A stretch of DNA of 64,000 nt from Pleurocapsa sp. MO_226.B13 (GTDB lineage: Bacteria; Cyanobacteriota; Cyanobacteriia; Cyanobacteriales; Xenococcaceae): contig JASJEI010000002.1 in assembly GCA_030064795.1 (NCBI GenBank), forward strand, positions 15,565-79,564. Reading direction: 5' to 3'. This document shows, piece by piece, positions 37,460 to 45,799 of the stretch; position 1 is the first letter of the stretch; every line of letters begins with the position of its first letter. The notes beneath the pieces are model-generated. The model ran no database searches. It was not told the DNA's origin and worked only from the letters and a program-made list of their open reading frames with translations. Made by a program: the position numbers and the translations under genes.

Positions 37460-38182
37460 ATGACTTTAGCTCCAACAAAATCTAACAATAGTTTAGGAAA
37501 CTTAAGTTTAGCAAATTCACACGATCTTAAGCAAAAATTTCCGCAAAGAAGACAACATTATAGTTTCAAAGATTTTTTTTCATTTCAAACCAGCACTGGG
37601 ACGATTTCTGACTGGAATGAGTCTCGTAGTATTTTAGTTAGCGAAAACTTTATTATCGGTTTAATCAAAGGCTTAGAAGCAGAAGTAGGAGACGCTTCTG
37701 GAGTAATTATGTACAACATTGGCAAAGAATGGGGTCAAGAAGATGCCCGATTTTTTCGTCAATCTTTTTTACAAGAATATGGCTATGAAGATTTTAGTCA
37801 AGTAAATTTAATGTATGTTTTAGAAGCTTGGTGGTGGCCCTTTATCAGTCAGGGATGGGGTAACTGGGATGTAGATATGAGCGACCAAAAAAATGGCTTC
37901 ATGTTTATCAATATTTTCGATTCCGCAGTTGCTAGAAGTTTGGGAGATGTCGGTAAGCCAGTTTGCCATATTTATGCAGGTTTATTTGCTGGTTTTTTCT
38001 CCGATCTAATTAAAAAAGATCTAGGCTGTATTGAAATTCAGTGTTATGCAATGGGAAAGACTTACTGTAAGTTTCTCTTAGGTAAAAAAGACCGTATTGA
38101 TGCAGCATCTTTTTGGCACAATGAGGGAGCGACAGCTAGAGATATTGAAAAGAAATTACAAAATGGAGAATATCTTAAGTGA
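37460..38182 (+). CDS. V4R-domain protein, Slr0144-like (PSII assembly operon)
   Basis: The 240-residue soluble protein has a V4R (4-vinyl reductase) domain over about residues 60-210. Its conserved cysteines lie in PVCHIYAGLFAGFFSDLI (about 173-190) and LGCIEIQCYAMGKTYCKF (about 195-212). V4R domains bind hydrocarbon or tetrapyrrole-like ligands. Gene order and size match slr0144, first gene of the slr0144-slr0152 operon of Synechocystis, which was linked to photosystem II assembly. Its TGA overlaps the next gene's GTG in GTGA, so the two are translationally coupled. Confidence 0.82.
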   Translation: MTLAPTKSNNSLGNLSLANSHDLKQKFPQRRQHYSFKDFFSFQTSTGTISDWNESRSILVSENFIIGLIKGLEAEVGDASGVIMYNIGKEWGQEDARFFRQSFLQEYGYEDFSQVNLMYVLEAWWWPFISQGWGNWDVDMSDQKNGFMFINIFDSAVARSLGDVGKPVCHIYAGLFAGFFSDLIKKDLGCIEIQCYAMGKTYCKFLLGKKDRIDAASFWHNEGATARDIEKKLQNGEYLK

Positions 38183-38580
38183 GCATTGATATTGCTTGGG
38201 AACGTTTGTCTGTCGAGAAATTTTTAGATAATTGTAATTGGGTTGGTTGGTCGCCTCAAATGTTATCAGAGGTTGCGGAAGTATCTGAATCAATCGAGAG
38301 ATTAAAGTTCTCGCTTATAGATTGGAAAAGCTTAACAACTCAAAATTTTTTTGCTTCAAATAACTGGAATGGTCTGGCAATTTTGCCTGGTGAAGTAGAT
38401 CCAGCGGTTGCAATTGAGGAAAGCCAGATTTTTTCGCTAACTTTAACCAATCGTGATTTTTGGCAATGTTTTTCTTGGTTAGGCCCAATTAATCTGCCCT
38501 CAAATACCACTTCCGAATCGGACGAAGTTACTGATGCTGCTGCTGAATTTACTCTCAAAGATCTATCTCAATTATTTTAA
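38179..38580 (+). CDS. Slr0145-like protein with W/F repeats
   Basis: A 133-residue soluble acidic protein built from about three repeats of a (S/T)xxxF(F/L)xxxxW.G pattern: LSVEKFLDNCNWVGW (about 10-24), LTTQNFFASNNWNGL (about 53-67) and LTNRDFWQCFSWLGP (about 92-106). The start is GTG 38179, overlapping the stop of the V4R gene by 4 bp. Size and place match slr0145 of the photosystem II assembly operon. No enzymatic motif; probably a binding or scaffold protein. The next gene starts 8 bp downstream. Confidence 0.72.
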   Translation: MSIDIAWERLSVEKFLDNCNWVGWSPQMLSEVAEVSESIERLKFSLIDWKSLTTQNFFASNNWNGLAILPGEVDPAVAIEESQIFSLTLTNRDFWQCFSWLGPINLPSNTTSESDEVTDAAAEFTLKDLSQLF

Positions 38581-38588
38581 ATAATCTT

Positions 38589-39137
38589 ATGATTACCGAT
38601 CTAGAAGCAATTTTATATAAAGCTGATGAAATCTATTTGGATGCTCAGGATTTAGCTAGGTTTAAAAGCCAGACTTTTTCCTTAGAAAAACGTCTACAAA
38701 CCTATGAAATCTTAAGACAACAAGAAACTAGTATTTTTCAAAAGGATTATTTATCAACCGTGGAATTGCGTTTGAGTGCTTACCAAAAAATTCGCGATGC
38801 TGAAGATGAAATTGTCAGTCGGCTACAGACCAAGATGCGGGAAACACAACCAGATATATTCCAGGTAAACTCTAAGGATAAGAGCGACAAATGCAAACAT
38901 GACTGCAAAATAGTTTTACGCAATACGAGCGCAGCAATGTTGATTGGCGATTTGGATCGTTTACGAGAACATATTTTATTATGGCAGCGATCGATTATTA
39001 AAGCTTTTAAAGAAGAACATATTGCAGCCATGGTTTACAATACCATGCCTCAAGTTATGCAGCAATTTTTGACTCCTGATGAATTTGCACTGCTCAAGCC
39101 AGTCTTGCAACTCAATCAAGCTGTATTGGCTTATTAA
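38589..39137 (+). CDS. Slr0146-like protein, possibly phycobiliprotein-related
   Basis: An all-helical, 182-residue soluble protein. The stretch CKHDCKIVLRNTSAAMLIGD (about 102-121), followed by a helix pair, faintly recalls the helix E-F region of phycobiliproteins. The bilin-binding pattern is not convincing, so pigment binding is not claimed. It is placed 8 bp after the Slr0145-like gene. Its position and length fit slr0146 in the photosystem II assembly operon. The last residues (LNQAVLAY) are followed 37 bp later by the TPR gene. Confidence 0.65.
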   Translation: MITDLEAILYKADEIYLDAQDLARFKSQTFSLEKRLQTYEILRQQETSIFQKDYLSTVELRLSAYQKIRDAEDEIVSRLQTKMRETQPDIFQVNSKDKSDKCKHDCKIVLRNTSAAMLIGDLDRLREHILLWQRSIIKAFKEEHIAAMVYNTMPQVMQQFLTPDEFALLKPVLQLNQAVLAY

Positions 39138-39174
39138 ATATCGATTGACTAAAGATAATTATTATTTTAATTCT

Positions 39175-40089
39175 ATGAACTCACCAATTATAAAAAATAC
39201 TCATTGGTTGGACATTGCCGAAATTGCTGCTGTTTTGGGTTCTCTTGCAGGTTCGGTTGCTAGTGTCGTTTTGAATCAATTCTTCTGGGCAACAATTCCG
39301 CTTTCGACTTCAGCAACCTTGAGTTTATTAAATCATCAACGCTTAAAAAAAATAATTAATGCAGAAATACTTAAAGAACAAGTTGCGATCGCTAATGTAG
39401 TCACGGAAAATAAAGAAAATATTAGTAACACAATTATTAAATCCCAAAATCAATATCAAGACCTTAAAAGCAATATCTCTACCTTAACTAGTGAGTTGGA
39501 GAAAATGCGAGATTTGGCAACAACAGAATTAGCTATACTACAACAAAAAGGTAAAGATAATTTTGGTAGGACCTCGAAAGAGTTACAAAAAATAGAGGCT
39601 TCCTTGCTTCAATTGGATAGCTTGAGCAGTCGGCTGACAGAAAACCTAGACCAAGTAGATCGAAAGCAGAAAGAAACTGGAAAAATAGTTAGAGAACTAA
39701 AAGCAATTGATATCTTTTCACAAAATATTAAATCAGATTTAAATTCCGTTCAATCCTATTTTGAAAGAGGACTTGCCTATCAACGTCTAGGAAATAAAAA
39801 TAGAGCTATTGACGACTATAGCAAAACTATTGAATTATCTAACGATCATGCTAAAGCCTATCATCATCGTGGCTTACTCTATCTAGAATTAGGGCTCGAC
39901 CAAAAAGCAATTATAGATTTACGCAAAGCATCTCAACTGTATTTTGATAAAGGAGACTTAGACAAATATCGAGAAACCAGAGATTTGAGCCAAACAGCAT
40001 ATCAACAAGACGAAGAGCGATCGCATCTGCCTGAAAATCAGATAAATAATAGTTCGGAGCAAGTAGTGGTTGGTAATTTATTTGGCTGA
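39175..40089 (+). CDS. Membrane-anchored TPR protein, Slr0151-like
   Basis: From ATG 39175 (an earlier in-frame ATG would overlap the previous gene by 58 bp) the protein has 304 residues. It has two hydrophobic helices (about 11-50: DIAEIAAVLGSLAGSVASVV onward), a coiled coil (about 60-200, rich in Lys, Glu, Gln and Leu) and two TPR units near the C-terminus (SYFERGLAYQRLGNKNRAID and AYHHRGLLYLELGLDQKAII). This fits Slr0151, a thylakoid TPR protein that helps photosystem II repair. In Synechocystis four genes (slr0147-slr0150) separate it from slr0146; here they are absent. Confidence 0.75.
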   Translation: MNSPIIKNTHWLDIAEIAAVLGSLAGSVASVVLNQFFWATIPLSTSATLSLLNHQRLKKIINAEILKEQVAIANVVTENKENISNTIIKSQNQYQDLKSNISTLTSELEKMRDLATTELAILQQKGKDNFGRTSKELQKIEASLLQLDSLSSRLTENLDQVDRKQKETGKIVRELKAIDIFSQNIKSDLNSVQSYFERGLAYQRLGNKNRAIDDYSKTIELSNDHAKAYHHRGLLYLELGLDQKAIIDLRKASQLYFDKGDLDKYRETRDLSQTAYQQDEERSHLPENQINNSSEQVVVGNLFG

Positions 40090-40114
40090 TTTGGGAATTC
40101 GGAGTTCGGAATTA

Positions 40115-40142
40115 GTAGAGACGTAGCATGCTATGTCTCTAC
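40115..40142. repeat. 28-bp palindrome related to the MITE centre
   Basis: The arm GTAGAGACGTAGCA and its near-complement form a 28-bp hairpin with one mismatched pair. Length, ends (GTAGAGAC / GTCTCTAC) and symmetry are the same as the central palindrome of the two MITE-like elements, but the outer parts are missing. It sits between the TPR and kinase genes. Confidence 0.7.
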
Positions 40143-40183
40143 ATTTAACTTGTCTTCTACGATAAATATTCCAGATAAAATGA

Positions 40184-41941
40184 GTGAAGCAAAAATCTAA
40201 TTATAAAATCTTAAATTTAATTGGTAGAGGACAATTTGGTAGGGTTTTTGTCGCAGTCGAGCGGAAAACTGGCAGGTTAGTGGCTTTAAAAGAATTAAAC
40301 CCCAAGCGTTTATCTACTAATGATTTTTTACGCGAACTAAACTTCTTGGTAACTCTCAATCATGAGAATATTGTTAGCTGTCAAGCTCTAGAACATTATC
40401 AAAACAGCCGTTATTTGGTAATGGACTATTGTGAAGGAGGAACTTTACGCAATCTCTTAAATAGCTCGCTGCGGTTAACCCTCAATCAAAGTTTAGAGTT
40501 GATTATTGATATTTTACGCGGTCTTCAGTTTGCTCACGATCGCGGTATTATTCATCGGGATATCAAACCAGAGAATATCTTACTAAAAATCAAAGATTTT
40601 ACCTGGACGGCGCACATATCTGATTTTGGAATTGCCAAGCTAGATCGGGAAATCAACCCCCAGGTAAATATGGGAGATACAGGTTCACCCGCCTATATGT
40701 CTCCAGAGCAATTTTACGGACAATATTCTTATAGTTGCGATCTCTATGCTGTAGGGATCGTTCTTTATGAATTGGTTGTAGGAGAGCGTCCCTTTTCAGG
40801 AATGCCCAAAGAATTGATCTCTGCTCATCTCAATCAGCCAGTTACCATTCCCCAAACCGTACCTTTTATGGTGCGATCGGCGATCGCCAAAGCTCTAGAA
40901 AAATTACCCCATCGTCGTTTTAAAGATGCCTTGGCAATGGCTAAAGCTCTTCAGTTAGCCAAGGATATCTTACCCAACGACTACTGTCACATTGCACCAC
41001 AACCCCACCCACCCGCAGTATTAAAGTTGCTGGCTACAGAACTATTACCTAAGTCGGTAAACCAAATAGCCATAGCAGCACAAAAGATCTATCTAGGTAC
41101 GGGAAATCGCTTATATCTCAACCTTTACTCAGACTCCGACTTATCTGGAGATGTAGTTCAACAGTGGAATATTCCCTTAGATAATCAAATTCAGCATCTA
41201 CAAATTCAGCCTCAAGGCTGCTTAATTGCTACCCAAGCTTCAATCTACTTTTTACCCTCGGACACAACTACGGAGAAGTTTCGTTTTTTTACCAAGACAT
41301 TTTTACCAATTCTCTCTTTTCCTACCAACAGCTTGGTTAGCAGTATCGAGCCACAGGGACATTGGTTGAGTGTATCTTATCTCCCCCATAGATCCAAAAC
41401 ACCCAATTGGGAAATCTGGCAATTACCAAATTGTCAGTTAAAGCGATCGCAAATTAACCGCAAACCCTGGCATCATTTAATTGCCTTAAATCGACGCTAT
41501 GGATTGGGTATATATATTAATCGAGAGCAAAATACAGAATTTCATCTTTTCAATCGTCGTGGTAATTGGCTGGCTAACTTTACAGTTGAGCTTCAACTCG
41601 ATCGAGTAGTCTATAACCCCCTATTTCCCGTCCGACTCTTGGCAACAGAAGTTAATAATCCCGATCTGGTAATTTCAATTACTCTCAGAGGATTTACTGT
41701 CGAGCGCATCGACTCAGAAATAACTTCTGCACTGATTACTTCTTGTCCCCAAGGTTATCTTATAAGCGATCGAGGGAAAAATATTACTCTAATCGATGGT
41801 CGAGACTTGAGTATCGATCGATTCCAAATATCTCTGGAATCAACAGTCACCGCCATAACCTCAACCTCTTCACAGTTATTAGTCGCCACAACTTCTTCGC
41901 AACAGTCTCAATTACACAGGTTTGCCTTATCAAGGAGATAG
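40184..41941 (+). CDS. Serine/threonine protein kinase, SpkG/Slr0152-like
   Basis: The 585-residue protein has an N-terminal eukaryotic-type kinase domain: glycine loop GRGQFGRVFVA (14-24), Lys 36, catalytic HRDIKPEN with D126, DFG at 147-149, and the substrate loop GSPAYMSPEQF. Residues about 285-585 form a beta-rich region, probably a propeller, not a known sensor. No transmembrane helix is evident. The start is GTG 40184; an ATG 4 bases earlier is out of frame and gives only six codons. It closes the operon as slr0152 (spkG) does in Synechocystis, where the kinase is linked to salt stress. The 94-bp gap before it contains a palindromic repeat. Confidence 0.85.
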   Translation: MKQKSNYKILNLIGRGQFGRVFVAVERKTGRLVALKELNPKRLSTNDFLRELNFLVTLNHENIVSCQALEHYQNSRYLVMDYCEGGTLRNLLNSSLRLTLNQSLELIIDILRGLQFAHDRGIIHRDIKPENILLKIKDFTWTAHISDFGIAKLDREINPQVNMGDTGSPAYMSPEQFYGQYSYSCDLYAVGIVLYELVVGERPFSGMPKELISAHLNQPVTIPQTVPFMVRSAIAKALEKLPHRRFKDALAMAKALQLAKDILPNDYCHIAPQPHPPAVLKLLATELLPKSVNQIAIAAQKIYLGTGNRLYLNLYSDSDLSGDVVQQWNIPLDNQIQHLQIQPQGCLIATQASIYFLPSDTTTEKFRFFTKTFLPILSFPTNSLVSSIEPQGHWLSVSYLPHRSKTPNWEIWQLPNCQLKRSQINRKPWHHLIALNRRYGLGIYINREQNTEFHLFNRRGNWLANFTVELQLDRVVYNPLFPVRLLATEVNNPDLVISITLRGFTVERIDSEITSALITSCPQGYLISDRGKNITLIDGRDLSIDRFQISLESTVTAITSTSSQLLVATTSSQQSQLHRFALSRR

Positions 41942-41963
41942 TAACGATTCGATGAATTCTAAC

Positions 41964-42121
41964 TTTACAGCCGTTTTCAGTTGAATAGACTAAGCTGATG
42001 ATTAGCTAGTTCGTAGCTATACCACAAGGGTACAATGTCAGCTATTAGATACCCGCTTCTTACGTGGTTCTACTAGCTGCGGAAGCCGCAGCATAGCCCA
42101 CGCGCTTTCTTAAATTTTATT
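41964..42121. repeat. Dispersed repeat, copy B, interrupted by a smaller element
   Basis: Shares both ends and inner blocks with 16420-16562 (TTTACAGCCGTTTTCAGTTG ... CTTTCTTAAATTTTA). Where copy A reads TACCCGCTTTCTTAAAT, this copy has an extra 40-odd bp element between CCCGCTTCTT and CTTTCTTAAAT. The region also lies just after a gene's stop codon. Confidence 0.7.
42062..42104. mobile_element. Miniature element nested in repeat copy B
   Basis: The insert begins ACGTGGTTCTACTAGCTGCGG-like and ends CCGCAGCATAGCCCACGCG, so the two halves form an inverted repeat. Comparison with copy A (no insert) shows the site CGCTTTCTT is duplicated on both sides, with one base lost on the left. Same end sequences as the element at 9751-9818. 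Confidence 0.6.
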
Positions 42122-42297
42122 TTTGTGGTCTACTCATTTGAGCGCGGGAGATGCCGAACCTGAGTCGGCATATCTAACCGCGCTGTTGAAAAGCGCAATA
42201 AGATCGTAAGCTAATAAAGAAGCGATCGCAGGTAAGACTTTGGCATCTAAACATTCCGCCTAATTCCAGAATTAAATCAACTAAATCAGCAGCGATT

Positions 42298-43824
42298 TTA
42301 AGAATGCGCCACATTTGAATAGGAGCTATTATTCTGATTGCCAAGGGGCAGAAAGATAGTTAATTCTTTACCTTGTTCTTGTCTCTGTCTGACGGTGAGC
42401 TTGCCTCCAAGAGCCTGGAAAATATTTTTAGTTACGTCTAAATTAAGACTCAGACATCCCGTAGCTGGTTGAAAAGAAAGCAATTGTCCCAGAGATTTAA
42501 AAGGGTTATCAGAATTGCTATTACTCGCCTGAGAAAGCATCTGTAGCTTGAGTTGACTTCCTGCGGTAGAAACCTTGACCTTTACATGTCCGCCAGTAGG
42601 CAAACTGCGAGTACAGCTTTCTATTAGTCCAGTCAAAACCGTATCTAACATCGCTGGATCGCTGACTATTTTCGGTAGTTTCTGTGGGAGGGTGAACTCT
42701 AAATCTACATTGCGCCGTTGGGCTTTTTCTTGCCAACGGGGAATATTTTGCTGAAATACCTGTTCTAAGGCGAAGGGGACTAACTCTACTGGTTTGGCTT
42801 TGGGGGTAGACTCTAATTCCGCAGCACGAAAGATCAGTTCCATCCGCTCGATTTGTTCGGTACATTCGCGATCGATAATCTGCAAACGCTTGACTACATT
42901 AGGTTTTAAGTCTTGCTTGCGTTTGAGTAAGAGTTTGGTGAGAGTCCGAATTGTAGTTAGTGGGGTACGTACTTCATGAGTTAGAGCTTGTAATAACTCC
43001 ATTTCTACTTGGCTTGTAGCTTTCTTATTGGTAAAAACAGCTGGAAATTGCTCTAAATCTGAAGTTGTTGGCACAGTTTCTACGACACGGTTTTTTGCCG
43101 TTACCGAAGTCGTCCAGTCCGATAGATGTTCGACTAACTGACGACTAAAACTAGAGACGAGACGATAACTAGGTTCTGGAGGAGCAAACTGTTTGACTAG
43201 ATTGTCTAATTGTTCTAAATGGTGATAGTTAGCAATCACTAGACGCGATCGCAAAGTCAGCCAGGCTTCATTAATAGTTGTCGGATCGAAGGAAAAATGA
43301 AACTTAGCTATCCCTTGGGTATTCTTGCCCAAAATTATTACTAAGCCAAAGCTAGCAGTCAAAACGAGACAAAACTGTTCTTGACTAATAGGGTCTTGGG
43401 GAATTAAGGGCAGTCTTATTATTGGTGCTACATCAAGCTCGATTGCCCGCTCGTTAGGCATAGAATTACGACAGGGCATTAAAACGTTAGCATTAAAAGC
43501 GTCAACGGTAAATACTGCCGATTGAAAACTAGAAACCAGTTCCGCATTACTTAATAGAGGTACTGGGCCAGAAAAAATTAGTCCTTGCTTGCCCAAAGGA
43601 TTTGTTTCCCGATGAGAACTAAGTTCCGATAAGAGTAACTTTTCGATTGAAGCGATCGCGCTACTCCATTCACCCTGTGCTTTTTGCTCGGCCAAACGAT
43701 TTTTCTCGCTATGATATCTTGGCTCTTGAGTATTGGCATTAGTTAGCGTCGAACTAGCGGTAAGTTCTGCTTGTGTTTCTCGATTGAGTACATCACTCAA
43801 AGTTTGCAGTAACCAGTTTTGCAC
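42298..43824 (-). CDS. DICT-type sensor histidine kinase with degenerate ATPase domain
   Basis: The 508-residue soluble protein has a DICT-like sensor region over about 75-195 (GLIFSGPVPLLSNAELVSSF onward), a linker, and an HisKA domain with H283 (ALTHEVRTPLTTIR). The ATPase part (about 345-500) is altered: where the N-box should be NLLxNA it reads VLTGLIESCTRSL, without either asparagine. No DxGxG box is present, and the G2 loop is reduced to ATGCLSLNLDVTKN. ATP binding is thus doubtful, though the fold and dimer helices remain. DICT domains occur in light- and redox-linked cyanobacterial sensors. No response regulator is adjacent. Confidence 0.78.
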   Translation of the reverse strand: MQNWLLQTLSDVLNRETQAELTASSTLTNANTQEPRYHSEKNRLAEQKAQGEWSSAIASIEKLLLSELSSHRETNPLGKQGLIFSGPVPLLSNAELVSSFQSAVFTVDAFNANVLMPCRNSMPNERAIELDVAPIIRLPLIPQDPISQEQFCLVLTASFGLVIILGKNTQGIAKFHFSFDPTTINEAWLTLRSRLVIANYHHLEQLDNLVKQFAPPEPSYRLVSSFSRQLVEHLSDWTTSVTAKNRVVETVPTTSDLEQFPAVFTNKKATSQVEMELLQALTHEVRTPLTTIRTLTKLLLKRKQDLKPNVVKRLQIIDRECTEQIERMELIFRAAELESTPKAKPVELVPFALEQVFQQNIPRWQEKAQRRNVDLEFTLPQKLPKIVSDPAMLDTVLTGLIESCTRSLPTGGHVKVKVSTAGSQLKLQMLSQASNSNSDNPFKSLGQLLSFQPATGCLSLNLDVTKNIFQALGGKLTVRQRQEQGKELTIFLPLGNQNNSSYSNVAHS

Positions 43825-43972
43825 TTGAGACTCGACCTCCCCTTACTTCTCATCAACCAAATCAATAAAAGGTAATACTTCTTAGGTTGTCTTGATACTA
43901 TCCGTTTTCTGGCTCTATTTCCAAGAAGTAAAACCGAACTGAGGAAGTCGAGATCGCCGATGAAATCCAGGT

Positions 43973-44776
43973 TTAATTTGCTTGACGACTAATTTTCTTT
44001 TGTTGAAGATTAGGTTCGACGGCTTTTGTAGGATTGCAAATATATCCCCCGATGCCGACGATAAAATCGTCAAAATCGCTATCTTCATTGGCTGTTTTTA
44101 CCAAAGCAGAACCAGTATCGTCTAGATTTACGAGCAAACCCCCACTAATTAGAGCCTCATATTTATTGCCATCAAATTCTGCGGTATTGCGCCGTTGGGC
44201 TACGGTTTGAGTAGTTAAGTCTTCTTGGTGAAATAGAGCCTGTTTGTTGCCTTGAGGATTAATCATGTCTGTACTGTAGACCACCCCCGCAGGTTTACCA
44301 TCGAACTGGGACTCTAGATAAAAAGCATAAATTTTGTTGGCTTTAAATAAATATTCGGCTAAATGATTGGGTACGGTATTACCAGGAGTTCCCAAAAAAT
44401 CATTATTACGTCCTGCTTGCAGATCGGTCTCGTAACTAGACTGACGGTAGACATCATTAAAATCAAAGCGATCGGAAGCTTTTACCTCGGCAAGCAAAGG
44501 GGTTTTAGTACAAGATTCAAAAATAATTTCTCCCGTACTACTGGCTTGACATGAGTCTAAATCGATCACGCCAAAAGTAGATTGATATGCGCCGTGAGAC
44601 TCAATAAATTCAAATTCGACAATTGTATCTTCATCAAAGGTAACACCTTTATTGCCCACAATGTCTTCTGCTACTGCTGAAAGACTCATGGCGTTGAGCA
44701 GTCCTAAGACACCAAAGGAAATTCCCCAATAATTTAATTTAGGTAAGAATTTTGTGGTTAATTGCGATCGCTTCAT
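43973..44776 (-). CDS. Exported protein of unknown function (third gene of exported operon)
   Basis: A 267-residue protein with an N-terminal Sec signal (MKRSQLTTKFLPKLNYWGIS, hydrophobic to about 36, cut near SAVAED). The mature part is beta-rich and acidic, with VEFEFIESHGAYQSTFGVID (about 48-67) and a DDTGSALVKTANEDSDFDDF stretch (about 219-238) similar to DUF4114-type calcium-binding exoproteins. Four cysteines, two of them close (CQASSTGEIIFESC, about 70-83), could form disulfides. It begins 15 bp after the Gly/Ser-rich gene and closes the operon. Function unknown. Confidence 0.68.
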   Translation of the reverse strand: MKRSQLTTKFLPKLNYWGISFGVLGLLNAMSLSAVAEDIVGNKGVTFDEDTIVEFEFIESHGAYQSTFGVIDLDSCQASSTGEIIFESCTKTPLLAEVKASDRFDFNDVYRQSSYETDLQAGRNNDFLGTPGNTVPNHLAEYLFKANKIYAFYLESQFDGKPAGVVYSTDMINPQGNKQALFHQEDLTTQTVAQRRNTAEFDGNKYEALISGGLLVNLDDTGSALVKTANEDSDFDDFIVGIGGYICNPTKAVEPNLQQKKISRQAN

Positions 44777-44791
44777 ATCTATTACTCCTGA

Positions 44792-45769
44792 TTACCAAAT
44801 ATTTTTTTCGGGTTGGATCTGATTGACTTGTTCGATAAATTTTTTTGATGCTTCCAGTTGTCTTTCTACAATCTCACGAGCTACCATAACTTGACGGACA
44901 TCAACGCGAGCCTCAACAGTAGGAAGATTTGGATTGGCGCAACTTCTAGCACAGCCACCGCCACTTTCTAAGGAATTTTTGCGGACAATACGTCTGGGAT
45001 CTCCGTCTAGAGTATTTCTTCTAGTATTGTCGTTTCTGGCAATACGTCTAGCACCTGCGGTCTGTGGGTCGTCCGTAATGGCAATTCCAGGATCGCCTGC
45101 GGGTTCGCCTCCAAGATCGCCCGTAGGATCGGCTGCATTTTCTACTGCCAGCAAATTGTCTACTGACTGTTCGAGATTGTTTTCCAGTAATTCGGCAGCT
45201 TCATTCAGGGAAATTTCTTGAGGTTCATCAAGATTTTTTTGCTCCAGCGCGGTACTACCACCGTCTCCACCGTCCGAACCTTCAGGAGTCGCGATACTAC
45301 TACCGTCTCCACCGTCCGAACCTCCAGGAGTAGCGATGCTACCATCGTCTGCGCTTCCCGAACTATCTACCGTACCTGTGTTTCTTCGTACTGTAGGAGT
45401 ACCTAGACCAGAACCACCCCCAGAAGATGAGCCAGTGCCAGAGTCAAAACTAGTTCCACCACCAGAGCCACTTGCCGAACCCAATCCAGTACCAAAACCA
45501 GTTCCACTTCCAGAACCACCAGAAGAACCAAATTGAATCGGAGTTTCTATACCACCCCCCGAAATTGTTCCCGTGCTGGGAGTATATGTGGTAGCGGTAC
45601 TAGAAAAGCCATTACCATTAGTACTGTCTATACTGACGCTAGAAGAGTTAGTGGTTTGTGCGCCAGAAGTATCAGATAGATTGGTTTGTTGGGCATTAAC
45701 CGATGTCGTTGCTGTAAATACTCCTACTGTGGCTAAGAAACTCAGCCATAACATTTGCTTTTTGTGCAT
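44792..45769 (-). CDS. Exported Gly/Ser-rich protein
   Basis: A 325-residue protein with a signal peptide (MHKKQMLWLSFLATVGVFTA, cut near VNAQQ). Residues about 30-150 are low-complexity Ser, Gly and Thr (SGGGSGLG, GSGSGGGTSFDSG). A second part (about 150-260) has acidic DGG and DPTGD repeats, and a predicted helix at the C-terminus (VDVRQVMVAREIVERQLEAS) follows a CARSCANPNLP motif. It is located between the barrel protein (30-bp gap) and the third gene (15-bp gap). The elastic Gly/Ser stretch suits a cell-surface spacer or linker. No family recognised. Confidence 0.65.
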   Translation of the reverse strand: MHKKQMLWLSFLATVGVFTATTSVNAQQTNLSDTSGAQTTNSSSVSIDSTNGNGFSSTATTYTPSTGTISGGGIETPIQFGSSGGSGSGTGFGTGLGSASGSGGGTSFDSGTGSSSGGGSGLGTPTVRRNTGTVDSSGSADDGSIATPGGSDGGDGSSIATPEGSDGGDGGSTALEQKNLDEPQEISLNEAAELLENNLEQSVDNLLAVENAADPTGDLGGEPAGDPGIAITDDPQTAGARRIARNDNTRRNTLDGDPRRIVRKNSLESGGGCARSCANPNLPTVEARVDVRQVMVAREIVERQLEASKKFIEQVNQIQPEKNIW

Positions 45770-45799
45770 GATTAATCGTCTTGATAAATTGATTTACAA

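Noticed and set aside
44934..45536. Pro-rich open frames on the plus strand opposite the Gly/Ser-rich gene
   Set aside because: Mirror image of Gly codons on the other strand; no start signals and no conserved features.
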